A stretch of 64,000 nucleotides of DNA, from contig NC_087082.1 in NCBI RefSeq assembly GCF_026151205.1, forward strand, positions 16,029,365 through 16,093,364, written 5' to 3'. Below are positions 1 through 9,925 of the stretch, piece after piece; position 1 is the first letter of the stretch; each line of letters starts with the position of its first letter. The notes under the pieces are model-generated. The model was not told where the DNA came from. It searched no databases and saw only the letters and a list, made by a program, of their open reading frames with translations. The position numbers and the translations under genes were made by a program. Source of the DNA: Bolinopsis microptera. Lineage: Eukaryota > Ctenophora > Tentaculata > Lobata > Bolinopsidae.

Positions 1-269
1 ATTATATTAATGGGTGTACTGTATGTAGTTACAATACACAGTTCTTAGACAGTGTTCCACCTGATAAAGTAAAACACTGGATTATAACTAAAACTTGCAC
101 CCACCTAAAGGTTGTGTGTAACAATGTGACAGTACTCAGCTTTAACTTTGCTACTGACTACTCACCAGGTGGTGAGACTAGTCACCAGATTTGGTTGAGA
201 AGATGCAGTAATTTGAGATTCTATAGCTGTTACAAGATGACTAATATTCTTTTAAGAACTGTAAGTTAA
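1..269 (+). CDS. 3' end of a BTB-gene paralogue (last exon, partial)
   Basis: The window opens inside an exon that reads in frame from base 3 to a TAA at 267-269, about 88 codons. The peptide closely matches the C-terminal half of the gene at 774-2801: both contain SVPPDKVKHWIITKTCTHLK and a shared VVCNNVTVL block, and differ mainly in the last 25 residues. This is therefore the last exon of an upstream tandem paralogue whose other exons lie outside the window. The domain is not identified firmly. Its pattern (Trp, then THL, then CN-V-VLNF) resembles farnesoic acid O-methyltransferase-like (FAMT) domains of invertebrates, but that is recall only. Confidence 0.75.
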   Translation, partial: YINGCTVCSYNTQFLDSVPPDKVKHWIITKTCTHLKVVCNNVTVLSFNFATDYSPGGETSHQIWLRRCSNLRFYSCYKMTNILLRTVS

Positions 270-773
270 TGTACTACAATCTGAACAATAACCTACCTTA
301 TAAACTGATCGGGAATATTTCATAATTTTGTCACGATTTAATGTATGTACTTAGACTACTTACGTAATGTTTACTAACGTATATCATATGTATAGTTATT
401 CAGTTAGTTTATTTAAAGTCTATTTTAATTAAGTTCAGGTTTAAGTAGAATTTCTTTTTTCTAATTAATAAATTCTGAATACTCATTTTAAGACATTTTT
501 TAAAGTCTTCTTTTTAAGTGACAGTTACTAAAAAGTTTACTGTTCATATTTTTGCTGTTCCATGATTTACACTTCTGGTATTTAATTTGTTGTATCCATT
601 ATATTTTTATTTGTCTCTGGGGTTAGTATGGGCTACAGCGAATAATTGAACTCATATTTCTAGTAGCTGAGTTGTATACATCACAAATCACAATAGGCCA
701 TCAGCCAATTTCAACAAACACAGATTGTTTGTGACGAGATAATCAGTCTTAACCTAGACCAACAATCCTAGTT
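270..773. other. Intergenic spacer between tandem paralogues
   Basis: AT-rich spacer of about 500 bp between the stop of the upstream paralogue and the start of the next gene. It must hold the 3' end of the first gene and the promoter of the second. No repeat, RNA gene or clear promoter element was recognised. Confidence 0.6.
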
Positions 774-2801
774 ATGATCCCGCCAGTAAGAGTTCCTGCC
801 AACTTTGGTAGAGAATTGATCAACTCCCCAGTACATGGTAACCTGGTGCTGAATCTGAGAGATGGATCTGTGTTGAGGGTAAACTCGATCATAATGTCCC
901 TCAACAGTCCAGTTATTGGAAATATGACCACCAATCTTTGTCAGGTACTAAGATAAAATATAATGCAGATTTTGATAAGTTACAGTTATAAAATTTAAGT
1001 TGTTAAAAAAAGTAAGCGTTATTTTAAATTATAATATAACTTGTGTTTCATATTTCCATTACTCGTATTTTCATGACGTTTTAACTCGTCAAATTTATTT
1101 AAGTTTAACATTTTCTATTTCAGTCTTCAATAGAGATGGACGACTTTAGTGTTGAAGCAGTACATTGTTTTGTTGATGCTATGTACTGTGGTGAATCTGA
1201 GATGCTGGAGAGAGTAAACTTTGAGGACGTTAACAAGATGGCCCACGTTTTTGGTGTGGGGTGGTTTAGAAAGAAATGTTTAAAGTTCTTTAAAACACAT
1301 GTCTTGAACTTTGAAAACAATTCTTATGAGGAGATTTTGTTTGCCTGCGAGATTGCCAGTCGTGCAAACTTCAACTTGAAACAGAGCAAGTTTGTGGGGC
1401 TATTTGTCAGAAACATGAATTCCAGGAACATAGGAAAAAGGGTATTCCTACGGAAATACATGTCCGACTTAGCTGGCCTGTCAAAACGTCAGATCAACAT
1501 GGCAATTCAGATAGCTGGTAGAGAATTGAACATTCTGTTCGATTGTTTAATCAGTTATCTCACGTTTGGGTTGAAGTACACAGGATTTGATGAGAACTCT
1601 CTGTATTTACTCGAACAAGTAGATATGAGTCTATTTCAGCAAAGATATCCGGACCAGTTTGTTGAAGTAGTAGACCTGATTACTGAACTGTCGGGAGGAT
1701 CTGAGAGTGGTAAAGTGAAAGAGTTGTTAGAAAAGGTGGTCAAGTTGAGGAGTGAAGGTGTAGCTGGTGGTTCTAATGAGGTGCTAGAAGACAGTCAATG
1801 TAGTGAAGGTTCTGAAGATAGTAATGATGAAGATGTACAGGAGGGTTGTAGACACGTTGCTATTCAAACTGATGAGGTTAACTCAGGTAAATGGATTGTT
1901 TGAATTGGAAGGGTGAACACTGAACTTGCCTATTATTTAGTTTTAATTTCATATGTTTGTAATATGTCTGCTAATTTTTCTTTTAAATAGAGCAAACTAA
2001 GCAGATCTAATATAAATATTACCTATAATAAATTACAGGTTGTATACAGCCTTTAATTGACACATTGTTTGTTTAGTTTGAGTACACTTGTTCAGATAAA
2101 TGTCCCTTCTCATCATAGTTAATAACTTATTTATTTTCAGGTCAGATTGCCAGACAAACTGATGAGATTAAAACAGGTAAACAGAATGTTATTATTATCA
2201 TATTTTGGTACCTACTAATTAACATACACATTTTACTCTTCACCCAAATTTTATGTCTCTACCAGTTGGTTATATATATTAACCATTTAATTGTCAGTTA
2301 CATGTCGTGTCATTTTGTTTATAATTCATTTTCATTAATTTATTTGCAGGTTGGATACAGCCTGTGATTGGCACATTGTATCCCCTGTTACCAGACGAAC
2401 CAGTACAGTTCATAACAACAGATAATGAGAAACAGGAATATATTGGTGTGGGTTATACTGTACCTGTAGAGGGTAGTACTGATAGGAGGTGGTTTAATAT
2501 GAGATGTGAGAATATAAATACCAGTCAGTGGAATTATCTTATTGGGGGGTGTACTGTATATAAATACAATACACAGTACTTAAACAGTGTTCCACCTGAT
2601 AAAGTAAAACACTGGATTATAACTAAAACTTGTACCCACCTAAAGGTGGTGTGTAACAATGTGACAGTTCTCAATTTTAACTTTGCTACTGACTACTCAC
2701 CAGGTAATGAGACTAGTCACCAGGTTTGGTTGAATAAGTGTACAGATGTAGATTTTATCCCATATTATCAAAATCTCCTTTTCTTGAAACCGGTTGGTTA
2801 A
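774..2801 (+). CDS. BTB-BACK domain protein with C-terminal FAMT-like domain
   Basis: Four exons give an open frame of 474 codons including the stop: 774-944, 1124-1886, 2141-2176, 2350-2801, all with GT-AG introns. Exon 1 and the start of exon 2 look like a BTB/POZ fold (LVLNLRDGSVLRVNSIIMSL, then a Cys/Val-rich helix ending at FKTHVLNF). The next ~120 residues (YEEILFACEIASRANF onward) resemble a BACK domain as in Kelch-like proteins, but no Kelch repeats follow. An acidic Ser/Glu linker and a tiny 12-codon exon lead to a ~145-residue C-terminal domain shared with the partial paralogue at 1-269. BTB-BACK proteins usually act as cullin-3 adaptors; the C-terminal domain would then be the substrate-binding part, which is inference. 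The start at 774 is the first ATG of the exon; a further 5' exon cannot be excluded. Confidence 0.72.
2033..2075 (+). pseudogene. Decayed copy of the exon 4 start inside intron 2
   Basis: Inside intron 2 the sequence ACAG followed by GTTGTATACAGCCT and a TTGACACATTG block closely matches the real exon 4 start at 2346-2385 (GCAG, GTTGGATACAGCCT, TTGGCACATTG). The copy soon hits stops and loses similarity. Exon 3 (CAGATTGCCAGACAAACTGATGAG) is also similar to the end of exon 2 (ATTCAAACTGATGAGG). I read this as a relic of internal duplication of the exon 3/exon 4 junction region. Confidence 0.55.
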
Positions 2802-3007
2802 ACCCTCGATAGCACTCTCTTTATGTTTTATAATTATTTGTACGGCTTTTGGTATAAATTTACACTTTTTACGTATACTTATTGTGTATTATGTTGAGAC
2901 AAGTTCTCCTCGAGTGATTTTACACAAAAAACTATTTAAATTCATATTGCTTTTGATATAAGCTTCATTTTTGTCGTATTTTAACTTAGACAACATAATA
3001 TCATCAG

Positions 3008-3416
3008 CCTAATGTTGACTGTTTTATTGTAAGTAGATATCAGCTATGAATCCACCCTAATGTTGACTGTTTTATTGTAAGTAGTTATCAGCTATGAATC
3101 CACCCTAATGTTGACTGTTTTATTGTAAGTAGATATCAGCTATGAATCCACCCTAATGTTGACTGTTTTATTGTAAGTAGATATCAGCTATGAATCCACC
3201 CTAATGTTGACTGTTTTATTGTAAGTAGTTATCAGCTATGAATCCACCCTAATGTTGACTGTTTTATTGTAAGTAGTTATCAGCTATGAATCCACCCTAA
3301 AGTTGACTGTTTTATTGTAAGTAGATATCAGCTATTAATCCACCCTAAAGTTGACTGTTTTATTGTAAGTAGATATCAGCTATGAATCCACCCTAATGTT
3401 GACTGTTTTATTGTAA
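3008..3416. repeat. 48-bp minisatellite, left block
   Basis: About 8.5 tandem copies of a 48-bp unit. Each unit contains GTAAGTAGATATCAGCTATG, then AATCCACCCTAATGTTGAC and a TGTTTTATT tract. Copies differ by single bases (GTAGA/GTAGT, AATG/AAAG). Each has a perfect donor-like GTAAGT, a TATCAG acceptor-like site 10 nt further on, and a four-codon ORF (ATG AAT CCA CCC TAA). The array resumes at 5035 after a transposon insertion. Confidence 0.95.
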
Positions 3417-5034
3417 GGGCAATTCTACCGTGACGGACACCACGATTTTGCTGTTTTTTAAAGTTCAAACGAATGTTGTACTCGAGATGTTGTTTATTTA
3501 TCAGCTCCAACTGTTTATTAGTCCACATTTGACCTTTCTACAGGTTGTGTGAAAATTTCAGACCCCTACCATTATTACTTTCTGAGATAGCACCCCTGTG
3601 ACGGACGTGACGTAAATAATAAATATGACACTTTTTTTGGGTGTCTACTCAGATGGTACCCAAATTTATCTCAAAAAGTTATCTATTGTATCTAATTTGG
3701 AATTACAATGATAGAAGAAGGTTTAGGGATTTCTGAGATGCCATTTTCTTAGAGATTGCTCAATTTTTGTTTGCGTGGCGCCATTTTCAAATTGTGACAG
3801 ACGTGACTGTGACGGACACACGTTTTTTTTCAATTTTTCCAAATCTTCCACTTGACACTTTTATCTTGTTCAGTGACATCTACTCTGTATTCATGCCAAT
3901 TTTTAGGCCTCAAATACCCCCAAGAGGTCTGCAACAGCCAAAATCGTCCATTTTGGGCATACGCTAGGGTATCAGTCTAGGGGCATCAATTATTTCTCTA
4001 CTTGAACAAATTTATAGCTCTGGTAAAACATTCATCACTGTTCAACGCATCATACTGTTGAGACCATCTCCTAAAAGTTTCATTACTTTAGTCATTTAAA
4101 ATGTGGAAGATATTGAATTTTTATTTCAAAAATATGCGAAAATAGGGTTAAGTCCATTTTTTGTGCCTTTTACCTCTGAAAAAGTTGTAAGCAAATAAAA
4201 TGGCAAAAAATCAGTAAATTAAATTATTGAATTGCATATGATGTTATTTGATAGTCTAGTCAACATAGTCAACACAATCCAACCTTATTTGACTTCTATT
4301 TGTCTTGGTTTTAGTCAAAATAATGGAAATGTGGATAAAAATGGCTAAAAGTGAGCCGTATGCCCATATATGGGCATATACAAAATTATACATAACTCGG
4401 TCATTTTCTGTCCAATTTTTGATTTGACGACATAGTTTTGTTGAGGACGGCCTCAGCTTTAAGAAAAATGCCTTTAAAGTCTGTTTAAAGATTTTTGGAG
4501 CATTTTCAAAAAAATGTGACGGACGCGACAAGTTGGGACCCCCCTTACAAAATTTTTTTCTTAAAAGATACAAGCCTGATAATTTCTACGGTACTCCCTT
4601 ACCTTCAGAAGAGATAGGTTACAGTGGTTTTTTGAATATAAATAGCACTATGTGGCTCTGAAAAAACTTTTTTGCTTAATTTTGTGACGGACGTGACACC
4701 ATCTTTGTGGAAATTTTTTAGAAAAAGTATTTGAGTAACGGTTTTGAAACTTTACATAGCTCTCATTCTTATGCATATGCCTAAGTGTATGGAATTTCAT
4801 AGAGAAATATTGCTGCATACTTAAACTATGGAACTTTGAAAATTTGAACGATTTTTTTCATTTCCGAGTAGTGTTCCTTTGAATGAGAAAAATCAAAAAT
4901 TAACGCAATATGAAACAAAAAACTTTTGTTGACTTGTAAGGTTACGAGTCTAATGAACATATTTTAACCAAAATTAGGTGCCTATCTTAACATTTTTCAT
5001 TTTCACCAAGTGGAACCTTACCGTGGAATTGCCC
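3417..5034. mobile_element. 1.6-kb non-coding terminal-inverted-repeat transposon
   Basis: The element begins GGGCAATTCTACCGT and ends ACCGTGGAATTGCCC, which are imperfect inverted repeats. It is inserted in a repeat unit of the 48-bp minisatellite, so the empty site is known (TTATTGTAAGTAGATATC). The host GTAA is present on both sides (3413-3416 and 5035-5038), giving a 4-bp target duplication. There is no ORF longer than about 105 codons. A motif GTGACGGACGTGAC and close variants occurs at about 3431, 3599, 3797/3810, 4517 and 4684, spread through the element. The superfamily is not identified. Confidence 0.85.
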
Positions 5035-5921
5035 GTAAGTAGATATCATCTATGAATCCACCCTAAAGTTGACTGTTTTATTATGAGTAGATATCAGGTA
5101 TGAATCCACCCTAATGTTGACTGTTTTATTCTAACTACATATGTCAGCTATGAATCCACCCTAAAGTTGACTGTTTTATTATGAGTAGATATCAGCTATG
5201 AATCCACCCTAATGTTGACTGTTTTATTCTAACTACATATGTCAGCTATGAATCCACCCTAAAGTTGACTGTTTTATTATGAGTAGATATCAGCTATGAA
5301 TCCACCCTAAAGTTGACTGTTTTATTATGAGTAGATATCAGGTATGAATCCACCCTAATGTTGACTGTTTTATTCTAACTACATAATCAGCTATGAATCC
5401 ACGCTAAAGTTGACTGTTTTATTGTAAGTAGATATCAGCTATGAATCCACCCTAAAGTTTACTGTTTTATTGTAAGTAGATATCAGCTATGAATCCACCC
5501 TAATGTTGACTGTTTTATTGTAAGTAGATATCAGCTATGAATCCACCCTAAAGTTGACTGTTTTATTGTAAGTAGATATCAGCTATGAATCCACCCTAAA
5601 GTTGACTGTTTTATTATGAGTAGATATCAGGTATGAATCCACCCTAATGTTGACTGTTTTATTCTAACTACATATCAGCTATGGATCCACCCTAAAGTTG
5701 ACTGTTTTATTATAAGTAGATATCAGCTATGAATCCACCCTAAAGTTGACTGTTTTATTATGAGTAGATATCAGCTATGAATCCACCCTAATGTTGACAG
5801 TTTTATTCTAACTACATAATATCAGCTATGAATCCACCCTAAAGTTGACTGTTTTATTATAAGTAGATATCAGCTATGAATCCACCCTAATATTGACTGT
5901 TAATCTAAGTAGATATCAGCT
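5035..5921. repeat. 48-bp minisatellite, right block, ends at the RPC4 start codon
   Basis: About 18 more copies of the 48-bp unit. Higher-order variants are visible: a GTAAGTAGATATC type, an ATGAGTAGATATC type and a CTAACTACATATG type alternate. The last, diverged copy reads TAAGTAGATATCAGCTATGG, so the ATG present in every unit coincides with the RPC4 initiation codon at 5922. If transcribed, the units would add many four-codon upstream ORFs. Confidence 0.95.
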
Positions 5922-8823
5922 ATGGACCCAAATAGACGAAAAGAGCAGAAAAAGAAAGAGAGCACAAAGAACGGAAGTCCGGTTTTACTGAACAGGTAAA
6001 CACACAATCACATGATACTATATACATAGTACAACTACTGTACAATACTATTACATAATATCTGGTACTTTGTTTACCAAATTGTCGTATATCGACAACA
6101 TAACTGCGACAGTATTTATAGATATAATATCTTAATTTGATGGAGATGGTGGTAACGATGATGATTATCTGGTTTAACGTTTTTGCATATAAATCCACAA
6201 ATATGAACGACGAAATCAGTAATGGCAACAAAAAAAACCCCATGATCCCCAAATCTCCTACATTTATTGACAAATAAATACTTAAATATAATTTCTCAGG
6301 TCGAGTCTCACTTCAAGACTCAGCACGGCCTCAACTGAAGTTAAAGGAATCAGGTAAAATGATCACATGTCTTATCACGTGCCTTATCACGTGTCTTATC
6401 ACGTGTCTTATCACATGTCTTATCACGTGCCTCAAGATGGGTTTTGGGTATGTTTGAAGTTTTTGAGAAATTTTTGGGGATTTTGGGGAAAAAATGGGCA
6501 TGGCTAAAATTGGGGCCCTCGGATTCTGTGACCCCTCTAAAGGTCTGGTCACGGGCCCTATCTTGTTGAGTTTTGTTTTCTCCTCCTCTTTCTAAAGTGA
6601 AACCTTTATTTGCAGTCGGAAGGAGTTTAAACCGACCATTCCCGCCCGGCGTAAGAAACACTCTGCCAACCCCGCTAAATCTGAACCACTACACCCCCCA
6701 CCTACCACCACAGACAAGACAGTTACGTTCGATCAGCGGCTCAAGGAGAGATTAGCCGGGAAACCTAATACTCCTGAATCCAAAGTAAATGTTACTTATT
6801 ATTTTACTTTTACTTACATTACATACAGTGTCACATGATATTACTCTAAGTTTAATCTTATCTTGAGTATAATATTTCAAATCCCTCTGATAACGTGGAC
6901 ACATTTTATTTTGTATTGTTATGGAATATGGATGTATAAGCCTGGTAGGAACCGAGAGTGCCCATGCCCCATTGTCATGACAATAAACGACAAACTAATT
7001 TGACAATATATGCCAATATAATACGACAGTACATGACAATATGTTTGAATGACAAGATTCGATAATAAACGACAAGAGTTGACGATATAATATGACAATA
7101 TACTCAACAATATACGACTCCATATTGTGACATTATGTTACAGAAATGTTGAATTTTTTAATAATTCCACTTTTTAGGACCGGCCAAAAGGAAAATTCAG
7201 AAAAGAGTACATACGGTCTTCAACTGGACTGTTTGGTGGAAACGAAGCGAAATTAGAAACAGATGATCCTTTCGCTTCAGGTAGTGAAGTACTTACAGTA
7301 AAAGATATTTGGATACGGTGATACGACTCTTCAGTTTAGAATTTGTATTAAATGGGTAGAGCTGTAATAAGGTTCTTATCTACAGTGAAGTGCATCAAAC
7401 ATCTTACCAGTGGACCACCATTTTACTAAACTGAAACCAGCCAGAACAGTAGCAGAGTAAAATAGTGAAAGTGAAACTAAACAAACTGAAACAAGCCAGA
7501 ACAGTAGCAGAGTTAAATAGTGAAAGTGAAACTAAATAAACTAAAACCAGCAAGAACAGTAGCAGAGTTAAATAGCGAAAGTGAAAGTGAAACTAAATAA
7601 ACTAAAACCAGCCAGAACAGTAGCAGAGTTAAATAGCGAAAGTGAAAGTGAAACTAAATAAACTAAAACCAGCCAGAACAGTAGCGGAGTTAGAAGAAGA
7701 GAAATATGTGGACCCCTTCCTCCAGAGCACTAACGAACTGACTCCCGTTACGCTACCTATCAACCCTAGAATAGACAGCAAAAGCAAACTATCTGTAAGT
7801 TGGGATTTATTATTATTCTGTCTGTTTGAGGAGTAAGATTCCGATTTTCGAATCTTTGAACGGAAAAAATTAATATATTTTCTTACACATCACTCATTTT
7901 TTTTGACATATCACTCATTTCAATAGTTACAGTATAAGTTAAGCTATCTGTATCTCCTCGTGTTATATCACGTGTTATATCACGTGTTATATCACGTGTC
8001 ATACCACGTGTTATATCACGTGTCATACCACGTGTTATATCACGTGTTATATCACGTGTTATATCACGTGTCATACCACGTGTTATATCACGTGTTATAT
8101 CACGTGTTATATCACGTGTTATATCACGTGTTATATCACGTGTTATATCATGTGTTATACCACGTGTTATATCACGTGTTATATCACGTGTTATACCACG
8201 TGCTATATCACGTGTTATATCACGTGTTATATCACGTGTTATACCACATGTTATATCACGTGTTATATCACGTGTTATATCACGTGTTATATCACGTGTT
8301 ATATACAGGTTGGTAAGAAGGACACAGCAGTATCAGACTCCCATCAAGAGACCACAGTGGCAGAACTCCTCTACCGACCTCCTGAAGATACCACTGAGAG
8401 CACCTACCTGTTCAACTTACCGGACCTTTTTCCTGGTGAGTAAGAAGACTTCTTTAACTTACCGGACCTTTTTCCTAGTCAGTCATAACGAAGAAAGTTA
8501 AAAATCGGCTTATAATTATTTTTGCTCGTCTTACAAGACCTATAATTATGTATTTTAATTATAATATATATTACAGCCCGTAACTCATAACTGGAAACTT
8601 TACAGTTGACATGTCGAAGTTGGATCTAGACGATAAAGGAGAACAAGCCGACAGAAAAGCAACAATACACGAGTTACCAGAGGGTTACCTGGGGAGACTG
8701 CAGATACTGAAGTCTGGCAGAGCGAGACTGATGGTCGGAGACGTTCCCTTTGATGTTAACCTTAATTCAAAATCAGGATTTCTTCAGGTTGGACCTCAAA
8801 AAGTCATTGAATTCAGCTTATAA
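5922..8823 (+). CDS. POLR3D: DNA-directed RNA polymerase III subunit RPC4 (POLR3D homologue)
   Basis: Seven exons, 858 nt, 285 aa: 5922-5995, 6300-6353, 6616-6784, 7178-7280, 7682-7794, 8309-8435, 8606-8823. All junctions keep frame with GT-AG introns. RPC4 is the Pol III subunit that pairs with RPC5 in the TFIIF-like subcomplex, acting in the nucleus in initiation and termination. Family hallmarks are a basic N-terminus with RKEFKPTIPARRKK, a basic RPKGKFRKEYI segment, the FNLPDLFPG motif and the C-terminal block LPEGYLGRLQILKSGRARL followed by VPFDVN and GFLQ. The protein is shorter than the human one (about 398 aa), and after GFLQ it has only about ten more residues. The usual closing hydrophobic segment is missing, so either the C-terminus is truncated or a last exon was missed (a GTTGGA donor-like site follows GFLQ). 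Tandem repeats touch introns 2, 4, 5 and the start. Confidence 0.88.
6359..6433. repeat. 12-bp CACGTG minisatellite in RPC4 intron 2
   Basis: Six copies of a 12-bp unit of the type ATCACGTGTCTT start 5 bp after the exon 2 donor (GTAAAA at 6354). Variants carry CACATG or CACGTGCC. The unit resembles the larger array in intron 5 of the same gene (CACGTGTTATAT). Confidence 0.9.
7427..7690. repeat. 55/61-bp minisatellite carrying the RPC4 exon 5 splice acceptor
   Basis: Five tandem copies of a sequence ending AACCAGCCAGAACAG, followed by TAGCAGAG. The AG dinucleotides end at 7449, 7504, 7559, 7620 and 7681, spaced 55, 55, 61 and 61 bp. The last is the acceptor required to keep frame into exon 5 (TAGCGGAGTTAGAAGAAGAG). 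Entering at an earlier copy would read VAELNSESETK-like peptide and then a TAA (immediately TAA in the first copy). Confidence 0.9.
7958..8304. repeat. 12-bp CACGTGTTATAT array in RPC4 intron 5
   Basis: About 28 tandem copies of CACGTGTTATAT, with variants CACGTGTCATAC, CACGTGTTATAC, and a few CATGTG/CACATG units. Each normal unit holds the palindromic E-box CACGTG. The array stops at the exon 6 acceptor (ATATACAG ending at 8308), so the polypyrimidine region of this intron is replaced by repeat. Confidence 0.95.
8413..8484 (+). repeat. Duplicated exon 6 end with 5' splice site (RPC4)
   Basis: The exon 6 end (AACTTACCGGACCTTTTTCC, then TG, then GTGAGT) recurs 42 bp downstream at 8456 as the same 20 bases followed by TAGTCAGT. 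The second copy lies in intron 6 and its donor is damaged. This is a simple tandem duplication of an exon-intron boundary. Confidence 0.9.
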
Positions 8824-8849
8824 TATATTTTATAAAAAGATAAAACTAT

Positions 8850-9022
8850 CTAATCTACAAGCTGAATAAACTCCTCAAAATCTGAACTGTTATCGGTGTC
8901 CGTACTCCAGAACAGATAAGATATCTCCTCACCTTTGCGGACACGTGCAGTTTTGCGAGAACTTCAACTCTTGCACGGAGATACTCCCGTTCGTGTTCAT
9001 GTTAAATTTAAAGTATAACATA
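8850..9022 (-). pseudogene. Decayed calmodulin-like exon (EF3-EF4 remnant)
   Basis: Read on the minus strand, the segment after a possible acceptor CAG (9023-9025) gives FKFNMNTNGSISVQELKF, an EF-hand-like loop with Asn replacing the first Asp. A frame break and stop follow. Further on, a different frame reads TDTDNSSDFEEFIQLVD and then TAG at 8850-8852. The order and ending match the last exon of the calmodulin-like gene at 28671-29918 (VFDTNGDGVISRDEL ... VDTDGDGMVNFEEFVKLLE stop). About two residues of the last loop are missing. I see no intact upstream exons. It looks like a dead fourth member of the minus-strand EF-hand group. Confidence 0.55.
8865..8870 (+). terminator. Polyadenylation signal AATAAA of RPC4
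   Basis: AATAAA lies 42 bp after the RPC4 stop codon. It is the first such hexamer downstream. It falls inside the minus-strand EF-hand relic at 8850-9022. Confidence 0.5.
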
Positions 9023-9925
9023 TCTGGAATGAGACGATTAAATCCACCGACTGAATTATCACACACGGTGACATTTTAATACGTGGGTCGTGGAATCACG
9101 TCAGCTATTACAATGTCCAGTACATTAACAGTAACGTAGCACTTGTAGAGTCATCTTGTCTCTAAGCGGTAATCCACAGTGCATAAATGGTATAGAAATT
9201 AACTTAAAGTTGTCATTTCCGTTCGTAACTCTTAAGTTCTTAAAATCTGATAATATGATTTATCCAAATGAAGCTTTGATAAATTGAAGTAGGATGCGTG
9301 GAATTCTCTTGCTCGATCAATAAATGTCGGAGAATTATTTTGATGTGATATGGTTACTGCTTTAATCAGTACTCTTAATGTGAATGTCCACAAATTAAAA
9401 GGAGTTTTTAATTTCTTGACTCAAACAAAACTCAATTTGAAGCATAGATTCAAATATGTGCAGTACGTAAAACAGCCATAAAATTCCTAAGTAAAAAAGT
9501 ATCCAGCTAGCAAATTAAAAATCCATATTTTAAATCAAACTTTCAATGGAGCAATGGACAAGACGCTAATACTCATTACATAGTCGGAATGCTTCATATT
9601 TTGCAATACCTAGGCTTCTAATTTACAACGTATAAAGACTGCATTCCTTGACTCGCTGAAAGGAAGTGGGGCACGCATAATGGACATTTCGTTAGAACAA
9701 TACATGCAGAATTTTTATGCTTTAGAAGAAATCAATCTTTGAACCGCACGGTGCACGTGCAACACCATTTATATTAAGCTTAAAGCTTTTCAGAACCTTT
9801 TAGTGGCATTATCTTGGAGAGTTGGAGGAAACGTTGAGCTGATAATTGCAACCGTACGATCTCTCATGACATCATGCACCTGTAAAATACGCAAAGAATA
9901 AAGTTTAAAAATTGTCCGGTAACCC
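9023..9925. other. Non-coding stretch between EF-hand relic and EF-hand gene
   Basis: About 900 bp with no coding frame, tandem repeat or RNA gene recognised. It includes the 3' flank of the minus-strand EF-hand gene at 9926-10558. Confidence 0.5.

Noticed and set aside
3008-5921. CRISPR-like array
   Set aside because: The units are contiguous without unique spacers, and the gene content is animal.
7883-8316. ORFs of 63-118 codons with MLYHVLYHV or TRDITRDI repeats
   Set aside because: Produced by the 12-bp CACGTGTTATAT satellite in RPC4 intron 5.
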